From: Raphanus sativus
Lineage: Eukaryota; Streptophyta; Magnoliopsida; Brassicales; Brassicaceae
Length of the DNA stretch: 64,000 bases
NCBI RefSeq assembly: GCF_000801105.2
Contig: NC_079518.1
Location: forward strand, 15,232,800 to 15,296,799
Reading direction: 5' to 3'
Shown here: positions 12,156 to 22,651 of the stretch, piece after piece
Position numbering within the stretch: the stretch's first letter is position 1
How the letters are laid out: each line of letters starts with the position of its first letter
Program-made: the position numbers and the translations under genes
The notes under the pieces: generated by a model
Database searches by the model: none
Told to the model about the DNA's origin: nothing
Seen by the model: only the letters and a program-made list of their open reading frames with translations

Positions 12156-12802
12156 CTAGATTTTGACCCGCGCTTTGGAAGCGCGGAATATTTTACGATG
12201 AAAAATTTCACTAATAACTTAACAAATATTTTGGTAATTTTTAAAGAGTGTATATTTAAAATATTTTTGCATTTAAATTAGTGTTTTTAAATTCAACCCG
12301 ATTGTGATTATACCGGTTAATCCGGAGATCTGACAATTCAATTTAGGTTTTTAAAATATTCATATTAAAAAAATCACTAAAACCCGAGACTAACCGATTG
12401 AACTGATGGATGACCGATATGTAATCTAATTGGATTTAAATTGTAATAGTTTCATATTTTGTAGTTTTATAATCCAAATTTTAAAGTTCATTATTTTGCA
12501 ATTTATGAAATTATAACGTTTCTACAAAATTTTAAAAAGAAAATGATAGATATAAAATAACTAAGATTAATTATTGTATTGTTTGGAAACATTGATAGTA
12601 GTATAAAAATATATTGTTTGGAAACATTGATAGTAGTATAAAGAAATAAGTATATTGTTTGGAAACATGGATAGTAGTATAAAGAAAAGAATATTAGTGA
12701 TTTAATGTAGGTTTAACTATAAAGTATAAATGTGTATCTAATTTAAAAACTTACAAAATAAATGTTAGGTCCAACACAATGTTTCTGTTTTAATAAGATA
12801 GA
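12156..12802 (-). mobile_element. Non-autonomous Helitron, minus strand, next to the preceding one
   Basis: The minus-strand 3' end is at 12156: hairpin CCGCGCTT/AAGCGCGG (12168-12186) followed by CTAG. The 5' end TCTATCTTATTAAAACAGAA is at 12802. Flanks are A (12155) and T (12803). It is separated from the preceding Helitron by only two bases (TA). 647 bases, non-coding. Confidence 0.85.
12577..12684 (+). repeat. Three-copy tandem repeat inside the Helitron
   Basis: Units of about 31-34 bases at 12577, 12611 and 12651, each containing GTTTGGAAACATNGATAG followed by TAGTATAAA. The same core occurs near the 5' end of the Helitron at 25787 and in inverse form in the one at 10802. Confidence 0.8.
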
Positions 12803-13748
12803 TGTTTTCCTCACTCCTATGCATCCATGTCATCAAATACTTTCACCAAAATATGCCACGTGTCCATTCTCGCGAAAGTTTTGTTTATGTTGTTGTTATG
12901 CTTTATGGGTTTTCTTTGTTGATGGGCTAATCTATTATTTTGTTTTCCATGTGTAGATATCCAAACCTCATTGAAAGATATAATCTTTTTCGTGAAAGAC
13001 AATAGGAAAAATTAGGGTTTAGTCGTCTTCTTCTATCTGTGAAATCCAAAAGTTAGACCAACAATGGAGACTAAGCATGTCGAATGAGACGAATGGTCGT
13101 GAAGAATCTCTGTATCAAGCTTCTACAGCGTCGTTTCACCTTTGGTTCTTACCTCCCAGACGTACCTTTGGTTATTACCTCCGAGATGTTACAGGGTGTC
13201 CTTATTCAATGTCTTTAAGAGACATCTTAACTCCATCGACACAAATCAAACACACCGTCTCATTAAATGATACCTTTTTTTGTTTGAGCTTAATGATATT
13301 TCTTTAAATCAATATTTTTCTAACTTCCTAACTTACTTGGGCCGCTAACTGACTAACCGATTCAGCCTGCTTTTGTTCCGAAAAAAATTGGTCTAGTCAG
13401 TTTGATCATGCTTCGTATACGGGTGTCCATGACCAGTCTATTATGTTTTGAATGCGGATCACTCATGTACACTCCATCCATTTGAGATCTCTGATGACTA
13501 ATAAAGTTTATATAAAGAATATGGCTAAAGATACTTGAAGCTTATATATTTCATAGAGAAAAATACATATTACATACAATGCAAAACACAAACAAACTTA
13601 CTAAAACATGGGAACTATTTTTCTTTGCTTTTCAAATCTTGTTTTATTTAAGTTTAACCTAGTTATTATTAGTATGAATTTGGAGGCATATGTCCTTCAC
13701 TCATTTGGATATTTTGTTTAGCCTTTCAACAACATATAAAAAACTGCA
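12803..13748. other. Intergenic stretch, no supported gene
   Basis: 13022-13310 has somewhat coding-like composition (an open frame from 13077 of 76 codons, and a second overlapping frame) but no domain I recognise and no clear splice structure. It may be a decayed gene end or captured DNA. The remainder is AT-rich. Confidence 0.35.
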
Positions 13749-15626
13749 TTAACCCCTCCTTTTGTGATTTCTCTGAGGCTTCCACCCGACACTTCTCTGG
13801 CAATTCATCGGCTGTCGAAACTTTCTTTCCCGCTTGCCATTGGCAAAAAATATTGTCCAGTCCTCAAGAGATTGTCTCAAATCCTTGACCTTGTTACTCT
13901 GTCCAATGCAACAATTTCCATGCAGTACGCTTACTTTGGTAATATCCCAGTTTGGTTGGCAGAAACTACCAACGTCGACTGTATCTATAAACCTCATGTC
14001 GAGCCCGATTTTTTTAATGTATTTATCGCTTCTGATATAGTTAAGCACGTCTTGATCGTGTTTGCCGGGAAACCTTAGTCTGGACTTATACCAATATTTG
14101 TATAACTTGACTGTTCTGTGGTTCGCCGTCACAAATATGAATCCGCCATTGACTTCATTGTGCTGCCTGTCGCTGAAATTTCCATTAAAGAATAGATTGC
14201 AAGCTGACTGAAAGTCGACATCCGCAGCTAATCGAGAAAATGGATCACGAAGCCAAATTGTATCCATGTCCTATATTGTATACAAACATTTGGCAAACTA
14301 TTTTTTTAACATTTAGCAAACTAGAAAGCCTTTTCAAAAAAACAACATTTGGCAAAATATATTAAAAATGACAGAATTAATTCAGATTTAAGATATTCTT
14401 TTGAAGATAAATCGTTAGAGTGATCTAGATGAATCAAATTAAACCAAACTAAAATACTCTTAGATCAAAAACAAACCCAGATCTGCTTTATTTTGTTTAA
14501 ATATTTATTTTTTATTTAAAAATTATCTATCATGTGTTGACATAATATTATTTTTTCTCATCCAAAACCATACCGATAAATTTATTTTTAAAATAAAAAA
14601 TGGCTTAACCATACTGATGTTGCCAAACCTAATCAAATCAGAAAATTTTAATTTTTTATTGGTTTTCAAACTGACTTTATACCGGAATGTCCATCTCCAA
14701 ATAATTAAAGATACAAGCTTAGAGAGGTACCGTGAAAAGGAAGTTATATCCAAGCTTAAGCAAAGAACGCAAGAACTTGATTCGACGCCACATCATCTTG
14801 ACATATTCTCCTACCATGTACCGCTTCTCGCCGGAGAAATCAACTCCGGCAGTCCTTAGCAAGATGCAACGACGAGGCAAGACATCCAAGCACCGTGAGT
14901 ACGATTTATCGTCCAAACACATCACCACGATGTGGGGTAGTAGCCTATTAGTCCCATTGCCTATTCGAAAGCTCTCAAGAAACACATCGAACGTCGAATT
15001 TGGCTCCGCCCAGGCCTGGTTCATCAATGTCACTATTACCGTCTTCTTGTCCTTCATCGATGCTTCCTTTAAGATTTCCTCCAAATTTTTCCTATCTTCT
15101 GCCTCAATCTATCAACCAAATAAAAAAAATATAGAGTAATAAATATGGTTTGTTGAACTACTAACTTATATCACAGTACTATATTTATGTTCTTATTATT
15201 TTCTGATGACCGGTTGAACTGCTAAAGTATCATTGCAATTGAATAGTATTCTAAATTTATATATTATTAGTATTACTAAGTTATTTTATTTATATATCTC
15301 GTGATTAAAATGAAAAATGAGATACACTACTAAAATATTCATATAGTATGATTTAGATAGGTGAATAGATTACTAACGCTATCAATGTTGTTGTTTTCTT
15401 GTTTGGCTGCCACCACTGGCACCACAGAGGCAGGAAAGTTTGGAACAAGTGATGCCGAATGGTAGACAACTGCATACAGAAAAACTGTCAAAACCAATAG
15501 AAAAACAGCCCATTTTAATTCTCTCCACTTTGTTTGAAGTTGCCGCAGCACCTGTTCCAGCGTCTGTGTATTGAGAGTGTTGATGGTGGTGCTAAAGCTG
15601 GCCGCCATTTTCTTTAAGAGGATCAT
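13749..15626 (-). CDS. Nucleotide-diphospho-sugar transferase family protein (DUF271-type), 3 exons
   Basis: Putative type II Golgi glycosyltransferase. Exons on the minus strand: 15626-15378, 15108-14731, 14270-13749 (with stop); all junctions are GT-AG and phase 0, giving 382 residues, normal for the family. An N-terminal membrane anchor lies at about residues 40-58 (WAVFLLVLTVFLYAVVYHS). The catalytic DxD site is assembled across exons 2 and 3: NFLFT then DMDTIWLRDPF. Conserved family blocks follow: NGGFIFV, KHDQDVLN, LHGNCC, and a C-terminal KFRQPMNCQRSVGW. The start could be 15626 or the second Met at 15608. Donor and acceptor substrates are unknown. A. thaliana has several such genes (At1g28710 type), none that I recall between At2g35020 and At2g35060, so the copy may have moved here. 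Confidence 0.88.
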
Positions 15627-15745
15627 ATTTTATCTAGTCTTAAGTAAAATCTCTATATCATAGTGTTACTAATATGTGATGCATGTGTGTTGTTTTGTAA
15701 CATGCTCAGTCATTAATGTCGTGTTAAATATCGCTATATCTACTC

Positions 15746-16060
15746 TAGAAGTAGAAACAAATCGACTGTCAAAAAGTCATAGTTGGACTATTGATTACAA
15801 ACTTAGAAAAATATCTTAAATACAACTGTATATGATATATTTCTTTTTTTTTGAATGAAGTAATGATATATTTCTAATAAAAAGCACTTTAGATCTCCTC
15901 TATTAAAAGATAAGTAGAAATAAATCTACTATTAAGAAATCATAGTTGGACTATTAATTAGAAACTTATACAGATATTTTAAATATAGTTGTGTATAATA
16001 TATTTCTTTTTTTGAATGAAGTATATATTATATATTTCTAATAAAAAGCATTTTACGTCT
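15746..16060. repeat. Diverged tandem duplication upstream of the transferase gene
   Basis: Two units of about 145 bases (15746-15893 and 15911-16060) share CATAGTTGGACTATT, ATATATTTCTTTTTTT, GAATGAAGTA and TTTCTAATAAAAAGCA in the same order. It lies 120-430 bases upstream of the presumed start codon. Confidence 0.7.
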
Positions 16061-16295
16061 AAATAATAATTAGAATATATTTAGATATTGTTAAGATATT
16101 TTGACAGATTTCAATAACTGAAATATTTAAAATCTTACAAAATAATATAGTTAAAATTCATGATTTATAAAAGATGATCTCATTCAAGTCGGCCATATAT
16201 TAAAATGAGGCTGCTCTTGATTGATCAAGTTGTATTAAATTAGAGAATAATAACACTAAAATATTTACAACTTAATCATAAAACTTTGAAATAAA

Positions 16296-16449
16296 CCGGG
16301 CTTCGTAGCCTGGTGGTAATGGAACCTCGGCTGAGGTGCCCGCCACCCAGCTTCGAAACCCGGCCACAGCGATTTAACATCCTTACTGCTGGGCGCTGGA
16401 CCCCTTCGGGGGATATTTGGGAAAGTGGCTGCCCAGACACCAGAGATAT

Positions 16450-16480
<31 letters not shown>
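16296..16480 (+). mobile_element. tRNA-derived SINE with poly(A) tail
   Basis: The head contains an A-box-like TAGCCTGGTGGTAATGG and a B-box-like GCTTCGAAACCC at RNA polymerase III promoter spacing. A tRNA-unrelated body follows, then an A run of about 30 (16451-16480). Flanking direct repeats AACTTTGAAATAAAC (left, ending 16296) and AACTTTGAAATATAAAC (right, from 16480) mark the target-site duplication. Complete and therefore fairly young. It sits between the transferase and potassium transporter genes. Confidence 0.88.
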
Positions 16481-16483
<3 letters not shown>

Positions 16484-16695
16484 TTGAAATATAAACATTA
16501 ATATTTCTATGAAAAATAACATGTGCAGATGCATGAGTCAAAACCTAATAGAGATTAAATCCCTGATTGTTTGCTTTTACGTTGTAACTTCTACGAAGAG
16601 TGACTTACGTTGTAAATCTTATATTTAAAATATTTTTAGTTAAATATTTATAAAATGAAAACAAATATTTCACAGCCATGCAGATCAAAATCTTT

Positions 16696-19336
16696 TTACA
16701 CATAAAAAATCTGACCAACATTCAAGAGGCTTTCCTGAGGAACATTGAAGATAGCACTATTTTCTCTACAAATTTTCCTAAGAAACGCATACACATAATC
16801 AATTGCTATTCTCTTGTAGAACCTCGCTTCCCTTCTTGCTCGAATCACTGTGTTCCCCATTATGTGCACAACTCCTGCGTCTCTGCACCCATTTATAAAC
16901 TCCAGCTCGTCTCCTCCTCCACTCATCTGGCTTGACCCGGTCACCGTTTGGCTCGTCCGTTTGGTTACCCCCACAGGAGGTGCCATAACAGACTCTACAG
17001 AACCAAACGTATCAAAAGTGGTAAAGTTCATACTCTCATTCCCGTCTCTGTGCTGTTTCTGGCTTCCACAGATACTGTAATCGTCTGAGTCAGAGCAGCC
17101 TTCCATCATGGACTCAAGGCGGATGAAGAGGAAGAGGCTTTCAAAGAGCCGTTTCTCAAAGTTGTCGTCCTTCTTATGCAAGTCTCTGTATCCATACCTC
17201 GCCACACAGCGGAACATGTGGAAGTTCTTTGGTCCGATTCTTTTCACAAGGAACCGTTCTTCCTCAGGGACAGTGTAGACAGGAAGGTTCTTGACGCACA
17301 CAAAGACCACAACGGAGTGAATAGCCGGCAAGTTTGTGATGAAATGAGAGAAGATGTGAGGGACACCGCTAGCTAACTCGGTGTAAACAAGACCAATCCC
17401 GGGAACACGGACAAGACCAAGGCTAGGTCCTAGACCGAGAATCCAAGCCATGGAGACTTTACTATGCATTTCAAACTCATACCTCTTGAGCGTTCCGTAA
17501 TGCCAGACGTACATGATGATGAGAAACGCCGCTGCGATGACGAGCGGGACCCACCCGCCTTGGTTAACCTTGAAGAGCACGGCTGAGAAGTAAGTGCACT
17601 CCACTACGAGTGATAGAAGGGTGAAGGAGAGGACTAGAACCCAATGGCATCTCCAGACGAGTATCATGATCAGCATCATGAGTAGCGTTGTGACCAGCAT
17701 GACGATCACGACAGCTGTCCCGTAAGCGTTTCCTATCTGGTTCTGGTTCTTGAATCCAGCTGTAACTGCTATGCAGAGGATCATGAGGATCCAGTTGATG
17801 TCCGGAACGTATATCTGACCTAGAAACTTCCTTGAAGTGTGCACCACTTTAACTCTAGGGAAGCATCCGTGTGCGAGAGCTTGCTTTATCAACGAGAAGG
17901 TCGCTGATATTGTGGCTTGGCTTGCTACTATCGCAGCAAAGGTTGCAATCACAAACATTGGCCAATACACACTCTCTGCAACAAAACAGAGTCATGTTAA
18001 CTTACTGTCCAGAGACATCCATTTGATTAAAAATAAAAACTGATCAAAAGATGTAACAAACTTGGGATGGATTGATAAAACGCGTCTTCAACATGATGTG
18101 GATACTTCCTAAGATACGCAGCTTGTCCGCTATACGCCAAAAGGAGGCAAGGGAAAACAATTACAGTGAATGCAATCTGCACTGCTGAGACTGGGAAGTG
18201 AGATAAATCCGCAAATAGAGCTTCAATCCCTGTGATACTAAGCATGATGCCTCCAAGAGAGGTCCAACGATCTTGACCACCTCTTTTGAAATACCGATAG
18301 ATATAAACAGGGGAGAAAGCTTTCAAAACGCTCGGGTCATGTTTCCATACGTTGTACATACCGATACTCGCTATAAAGAGAAACCAGAGGAACACAACAG
18401 GCGCAAAAAGCCACCCGACCCTGTCTGTTCCATAGTGCTGTACACTAAACAAGCTCACTAATATCACCACCGCCACAACAACAACAACACCATTGTTTAT
18501 ATGAGGAAGGTTTACTCTCAGCCCACCCGCAGCAGATAGAACTGTAACAAAAATTTTAAAAAGACAATGAATTAAAATACTCTCTGTGGAGTGTTAAAAT
18601 ATTTGCATTTACCAGAAATGGCGGGAGTAAGGATCCCATCGCCGATGACCATGCAGGTACCAACGAGTACGAGAATGAGTAGAGAGTTTTTCCTAGAGGG
18701 ATTTTTCTCCAACCATCTCTTGGTCTGTGCTGCAAAAGAGTGTTCGTGAAACGTGGTGCGGCTATAAGTTGTGAGCTCTTCATCTGTACGGTGTTGGTTG
18801 GGGATAGTGTTCACTTTTGCATGTCTACATAGCAAAGAGTAGAGAGCAAATGTTCCACCTTGACCATTGTCATTGGCTTTGCATACAACGAAAACGTATT
18901 TGAGGAGAGGGATGAGTGTGAGGGAGTAAATGATTAGGGAGAGAGCTCCGATGATATCCTCAGGGTCTTTGATCCCGTGAGGAAATGTGTTGTAGAAAAC
19001 GTAGAGAGGAGAGGTTCCTAAGTCTCCGTAAACAACGCCTAGACTCTGGAATGAAAGCTGAAGAAGCAGAATCGCTGAGAATTTCTGCAAGCAATTAAAG
19101 AAGAAAAAAAAAAAATTTCTTCAGTCAAAAAAAGAGACCAATGCAGGGAAGCAACGATCTGAAGAGAAAACCAAAAAAAAAAATTGAACCTTTTCTTTGT
19201 ACATGTTTCTGAGGCGACCAGCTTCTTCATCCATAGGCTGATCAAGTTGCTGGTCCAAATCCCACATGCTTCCTCTCTCATCACTCTCTTCACTTATCTC
19301 ACCACCCGTTGATGCTTCTACTCCTCTTGCCGCCAT
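16696..19336 (-). CDS. KUP11: KUP/HAK/KT potassium transporter (KUP11-like), 4 exons
   Basis: Membrane K+ uptake carrier, probably K+/H+ symport at the plasma membrane or tonoplast. Minus-strand exons: 19336-19190, 19084-18613, 18541-18062, 17975-16696; lengths sum to 2379 bases, 792 residues plus stop, equal to the length I recall for A. thaliana KUP11 (At2g35060). An acidic soluble N-terminus ([18 protein letters not shown]) precedes the family signature [15 protein letters not shown] (residues 65-79) in the first membrane helix. Further family marks are [10 protein letters not shown], the [15 protein letters not shown] block in exon 3, and [16 protein letters not shown] in exon 4. The hydrophobic core has the usual dozen helices, and a soluble C-terminal tail of about 250 residues ends GQIFYV. 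No frameshift or stop is seen, so the gene should be functional. The upstream leader holds a long (CT)n run on this strand. Confidence 0.95.
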
Positions 19337-19929
19337 TTTTGCTAGTCTATCTTTTTTTAAGTCAAAGTAAAAATCTTGTCTTTGATTCTATAAACACACA
19401 AAACCCTTTTTTTTCTATAAACCCAGAACCTTAAATCTCTAAATCCTCAAGCCCAGATATTCACCCTCCCCAGAAAAAAAAACTGAAAATTTTCACACAG
19501 TCTCTTAAAAAGAGACCTAACTGAGCAAAAATTAATGCCGAAAATACCCCCTACAACAACTTATAGACAGACACAGACGAACGATTAAAGGATTATGAAA
19601 AAAGATCAATTTTGTACTGAAAAAGCCAAAGAGTTTTATTTGTTTTTTTAGAGAGACGATCCAAAAACCCACCGAACTAATATCAATGGAGGAAACAAAC
19701 AACCGACCGAAACAGTTAGAAAATTTTCTCTGTAAGAAAAGAAAATGTTTTCCACGTTACGGAGCATTAACTCTGGTGGGTCCGATCCGATTCATGACCT
19801 GTGAGAGAATCAACTAACTCTAAACCCAAAGAAAATTCGCAGGAGAAACGGGGACGGTCGAAGAGAAATAAAAGTGTCCCTCTTTTCGCAGACTCGTTTC
19901 TTTTTGTTTCTCCCAGTTATTCATTCTTC

Positions 19930-19967
<38 letters not shown>

Positions 19968-20094
19968 ATATGATTACGACAGTGACGAGGCACTTTAACT
20001 TGTTTTTTCTTGTCACCAATTAGCCTTTAACTTATAAGTTTTTTTTCTTTGTCAACTTTTTTTTTTATAACGTCTTAGATTTATTGATATCAAA
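19337..20094 (-). promoter_or_regulatory. Upstream region of the potassium transporter gene
   Basis: No convincing ORF. Contains homopolymer runs and the GA/CT microsatellite listed separately, likely 5' UTR and promoter. A TATA element cannot be chosen with confidence. Confidence 0.4.
19932..19964. repeat. (GA)n microsatellite
   Basis: Uninterrupted GA run of 33 bases, (CT)n on the transporter strand about 600 bases before its start codon. Such CT tracts are common in plant 5' leaders; it is also a natural length-polymorphism marker. Confidence 0.95.
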
Positions 20095-20871
20095 TCAATG
20101 TAATATATTACATGAATCAGATATTACATCATACATGTTGTTAAAAATAACTTTTAATAGAGATTGCAGTAACACGATGCTTCCTAACGCAGTCGTAGGA
20201 CAGACTAATTCGCTAGCTTTTCTCCACTTCATTCTTGGTCTTCTAAGATCTTTTTTGTGGCTCTCAGTTCTCGTGAGTAAATGTCTTTTTTCTTTAAAAA
20301 GATCATCGGATGCGATCCATCTGTTACATTGCAATCCATTCCAGACACTCCCGCTGCAGGAGATAACATGCTTTATTGTAACAATCCATGGCATTGAAAT
20401 TCTTTTGCTTCGAAACCAATAACCCCATCTATTCTCTTGTATTGCCTCGTCGATTCTCCACGAAAGTGTAATACCCGTATCCCAAATTCGCTGATCAGAA
20501 AACAACATAATTATATGGAAATTATGTTCGATCCCTTCCATTGGCTGGAATCGTTTAAAGTCATCGTGATCTGAAGGACACGGAGATACGCAGATGAATA
20601 CAGACAAAACCCTATTCACCATAAATACACATTCCCAAAGGGAGAAATAACGCTCAAACCCAATCGAAATTGTAACCTTTTGTAAATCTCTAATAAAATA
20701 GAAAACGAAAACGGATGAGAGAATCATGGATATGGCTATCATAATCCAAGCCATCAGATAAAGGAAACCATAAGAAAATTGGGTTGATGAAAGGAACTGT
20801 TTTTTAGGGATTTCCCCCAAATACAGAAGAGAAATTGATGAAGACATCAATGGTGGTGTTAAGAAATGCAC
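20095..20871 (-). CDS. Hypothetical membrane protein, single exon, 258 aa
   Basis: One intact ORF. A likely membrane helix at about residues 34-58 (FLYLMAWIMIAISMILSSVF) is followed by a charged turn and a second hydrophobic, Cys-containing stretch at about 83-98 (WECVFMVNRVLSVFICV). The rest is soluble, Lys/Arg- and Trp-rich, with no domain I recognise. It lies about 760 bases upstream of the potassium transporter, in the same orientation; in A. thaliana the next locus after KUP11 is annotated as a short transmembrane protein (At2g35070), so this may be its counterpart, inferred from position only. The start at 20871 is the first ATG; an alternative Met occurs at residue 9. Could be a lineage-specific gene or an ORF of chance. 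Confidence 0.5.
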   Translation of the reverse strand: MHFLTPPLMSSSISLLYLGEIPKKQFLSSTQFSYGFLYLMAWIMIAISMILSSVFVFYFIRDLQKVTISIGFERYFSLWECVFMVNRVLSVFICVSPCPSDHDDFKRFQPMEGIEHNFHIIMLFSDQRIWDTGITLSWRIDEAIQENRWGYWFRSKRISMPWIVTIKHVISCSGSVWNGLQCNRWIASDDLFKEKRHLLTRTESHKKDLRRPRMKWRKASELVCPTTALGSIVLLQSLLKVIFNNMYDVISDSCNILH

Positions 20872-20897
20872 AAGAAATAGAAAAAAATAAAAACAAA

Positions 20898-20915
20898 CGA
20901 CGGCCTAAGCCGTCG
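20898..20915. other. Short perfect hairpin upstream of the membrane-protein ORF
   Basis: CGACGGC, loop CTAA, GCCGTCG, about 30 bases upstream of the ORF start at 20871. The role is unknown. Confidence 0.4.
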
Positions 20916-21061
20916 GAAACTGAATCAGATGCGTTGTGTTGCAGGAGTGGAAAGTCGCAAACTTCGTCGCACTCAGAGCAGTTTTTTGTTGAAAGTCTTC
21001 TTTGTCAACTTATAAGTTTGTTTTACATCCTTGTATTGGTAAACATTCTTTTAAGGACATG

Positions 21062-21252
21062 ATTAACTCCGATCTCTTAACCGGGGTTCTTAATTCATGA
21101 TTAGACATTTTTCTTATTTTTTTATACTTTTCGACTACTTATATCTCTTATTTAAGAGACAGTTCTTAGCTTTTCTTAATTAAAATCTAAGAAAACTTAA
21201 TAATCGATTTTTAACCGAAGCTAAGAACCTCAGTTAAGAAATCAGGGTTAAT
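21062..21252. mobile_element. MITE with about 31-bp terminal inverted repeats
   Basis: The left end ATTAACTCCGATCTCTTAAC and the inverse of the right end (ATTAACCCTGATTTCTTAAC) match with few changes and continue through GGTTCTTA. The core is 130 AT-rich bases with no coding capacity. The superfamily is not clear because a flanking duplication cannot be fixed. Confidence 0.7.
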
Positions 21253-21446
21253 GATGGTCTAAGAGCAACATTATTGCTATTACCAAATTGTTGGTCCTTA
21301 GCATTTTTTATATTATTTAGGTGTTAAGGACAATTGGTAGGGACAATGTCAAAATAATTAGATTATTGCTGGAACTTTGAGTTGTTTCTTAGTAATTTTT
21401 TTGAAGACTGCTCTTCACTTAAAGACTGCAATAATCAAATCAATAT

Positions 21447-21501
21447 GGTGAAGAAAAGATAACAAAACAGAGCGGTGAAGAAAAGATAACAAAACAGAGC
21501 A
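21447..21501 (+). repeat. 27-bp tandem duplication
   Basis: GGTGAAGAAAAGATAACAAA plus ACAGAGC occurs twice back to back within the Harbinger-like element. Confidence 0.9.
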
Positions 21502-21609
21502 TTGGAATTTGGAATTTCATACGATTAGAACTAAGCAAAGTATCATTATTCCATGAATTATAAAGTTGTGGAATCCACTACCACTAATGACGCAGAATGT
21601 AATACCTCT

Positions 21610-21848
21610 TGCTCGGCTTTAGCAAGATTCTGGATGATGCATTCCCTTTCTTTCTCAAATTTCTTTGCCACTGAGACTAAAGACAGGACCTCTTGCGTTG
21701 AAGGCTTTAATTGATCTCATTTGCTCAACAAGGCTTGGCAAGACTGGTCTTGAACGTTTGCCTCTAAGAAGAGATCGACGCCCTACTATATTTTCATCTT
21801 TGCTTATGAGTGATCCCAAAACTGAATCAAGTAAATCTTTCTTCTAAC
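21610..21848 (-). pseudogene. Coding-like fragment of an unidentified gene
   Basis: On the minus strand an open stretch of about 57 codons (including LLDSVLGSLISKDENIVG and SRPVLPSLVEQMRSIKAF) follows an acceptor-like TGCAG, then stops. In another frame KKFEKERECIIQNLAKAEQE follows. The amino-acid pattern looks like real protein, with a coil-forming tail, broken by a frameshift. I do not recognise the family. It lies inside the Harbinger-like element, so capture from a host gene is the likely origin. Confidence 0.4.
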
Positions 21849-22105
21849 CCTGTGCAGTGCAATCCAATGTCAAAACCAGATAATATACAGCAAGTAAAGC
21901 ACTATGGGTGAACTATCATAGTATCTCTTTCAAGTGCATCAATCAGATCATACCTACAAGTTTAACTCTTTATGCCAATCAATACAATAAGGATGGACAT
22001 ATGAATGAATGAGAAGATAGGAATGTCAACTTAATAGAGAAACCATTTATTTAATCAAAGTTCTTCCATTAAAAGCTTTCTCTCTCTTGAAATCATCCAA
22101 TCTCC

Positions 22106-22475
22106 ATGGATTTTAACACACATACAAATCATTCTCAATCCTCCTTCAACTCCCTCACGCTCAGTCCCTCCTACTTCAAGTCATCTCCGAGAGAATCCAC
22201 TCCCAATCCTTCACCCCAACCTCTCTCTTACACTACCTGACACAATCAGAAACTTCAAAACCCAAGTCTCGACTCTACGAAGCAATTATCAACACGCACA
22301 TCCAATCCCAATCCCTAGACTTTGCCGTCTCCTACTTCACCGAGATGATCGAAAAGGGTCTCGTCCCCGGATTCGAATTGCTTCAACAAGCTCTTGACTT
22401 TTGTCGCTGGGTTCTTCTTTCTACGAGTTCTGGGCTTTCTTCGACGACAACAAGAGCAGAGTCGTCCTCGACGCA
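22106..22475 (+). pseudogene. 5' fragment of a mitochondrial-type PPR protein gene, broken
   Basis: Starts with ATG and reads HSQSSFNSLTLSPSYFK, then shifts frame at a deletion flanked by CAAG, continuing QVISERIHSQSFTPTSLLHY and LYEAIINTHIQSQSLDFAVS with EMIEKGLVPG (a PPR-motif pattern). A second shift lets the frame continue as SSFYEFWAFFDDNKSRVVLD. It closely resembles, from memory, the N-terminus of a P-class PPR protein of the At4g11690 (ABO8) type. Only about the first 125 residues are present, with at least two frameshifts, so it cannot encode the protein. It is enclosed by the Harbinger-like element's ends, consistent with transduplication. Confidence 0.75.
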
Positions 22476-22651
22476 ACGTTTCCACCCCTCAAAACCATCG
22501 CCGAGTAATAACCCGACACGTGCCTCCTAAGGACGGCAACTTTTGTCCCTTAGCTAAGGAACGTCCCAAACGAAATTGACCCTTTTTCATTTTCTTTTCG
22601 CAAAATAAATTTTAAAGACGCTCTAAAACACCCGCGGTAATGTTGCTCTAA

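Larger units (their letters stand above)
21263..22648. mobile_element. Harbinger-like (3-bp TSD) element carrying captured gene DNA
   Basis: The ends are GAGCAACATTA at 21263 and the inverse TAATGTTGCTC ending at 22648. Both are flanked by TAA (21260-21262 and 22649-22651), the 3-bp duplication typical of PIF/Harbinger elements. Subterminal sequences on both sides repeat motifs such as CCTTAG and GGACAA. There is no transposase. The 1.39-kb interior holds a broken PPR-gene fragment (+) and a coding-like fragment (-), so this looks like a Pack-type element. Superfamily assignment rests on the 3-bp duplication and is tentative. Confidence 0.65.

Noticed and set aside
13764..15139. Plus-strand ORFs of 76-135 codons
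   Set aside because: Antisense to conserved exons of the transferase gene, whose reading frame, splice sites and family motifs are clear on the minus strand.
16296..16370. Possible tRNA gene
   Set aside because: The A and B boxes are present, but the acceptor stem and cloverleaf do not form, and the body, poly(A) tail and target duplication identify a SINE.
16678..18461. Plus-strand ORFs opposite the potassium transporter
   Set aside because: Shadows of strongly biased coding sequence on the other strand.
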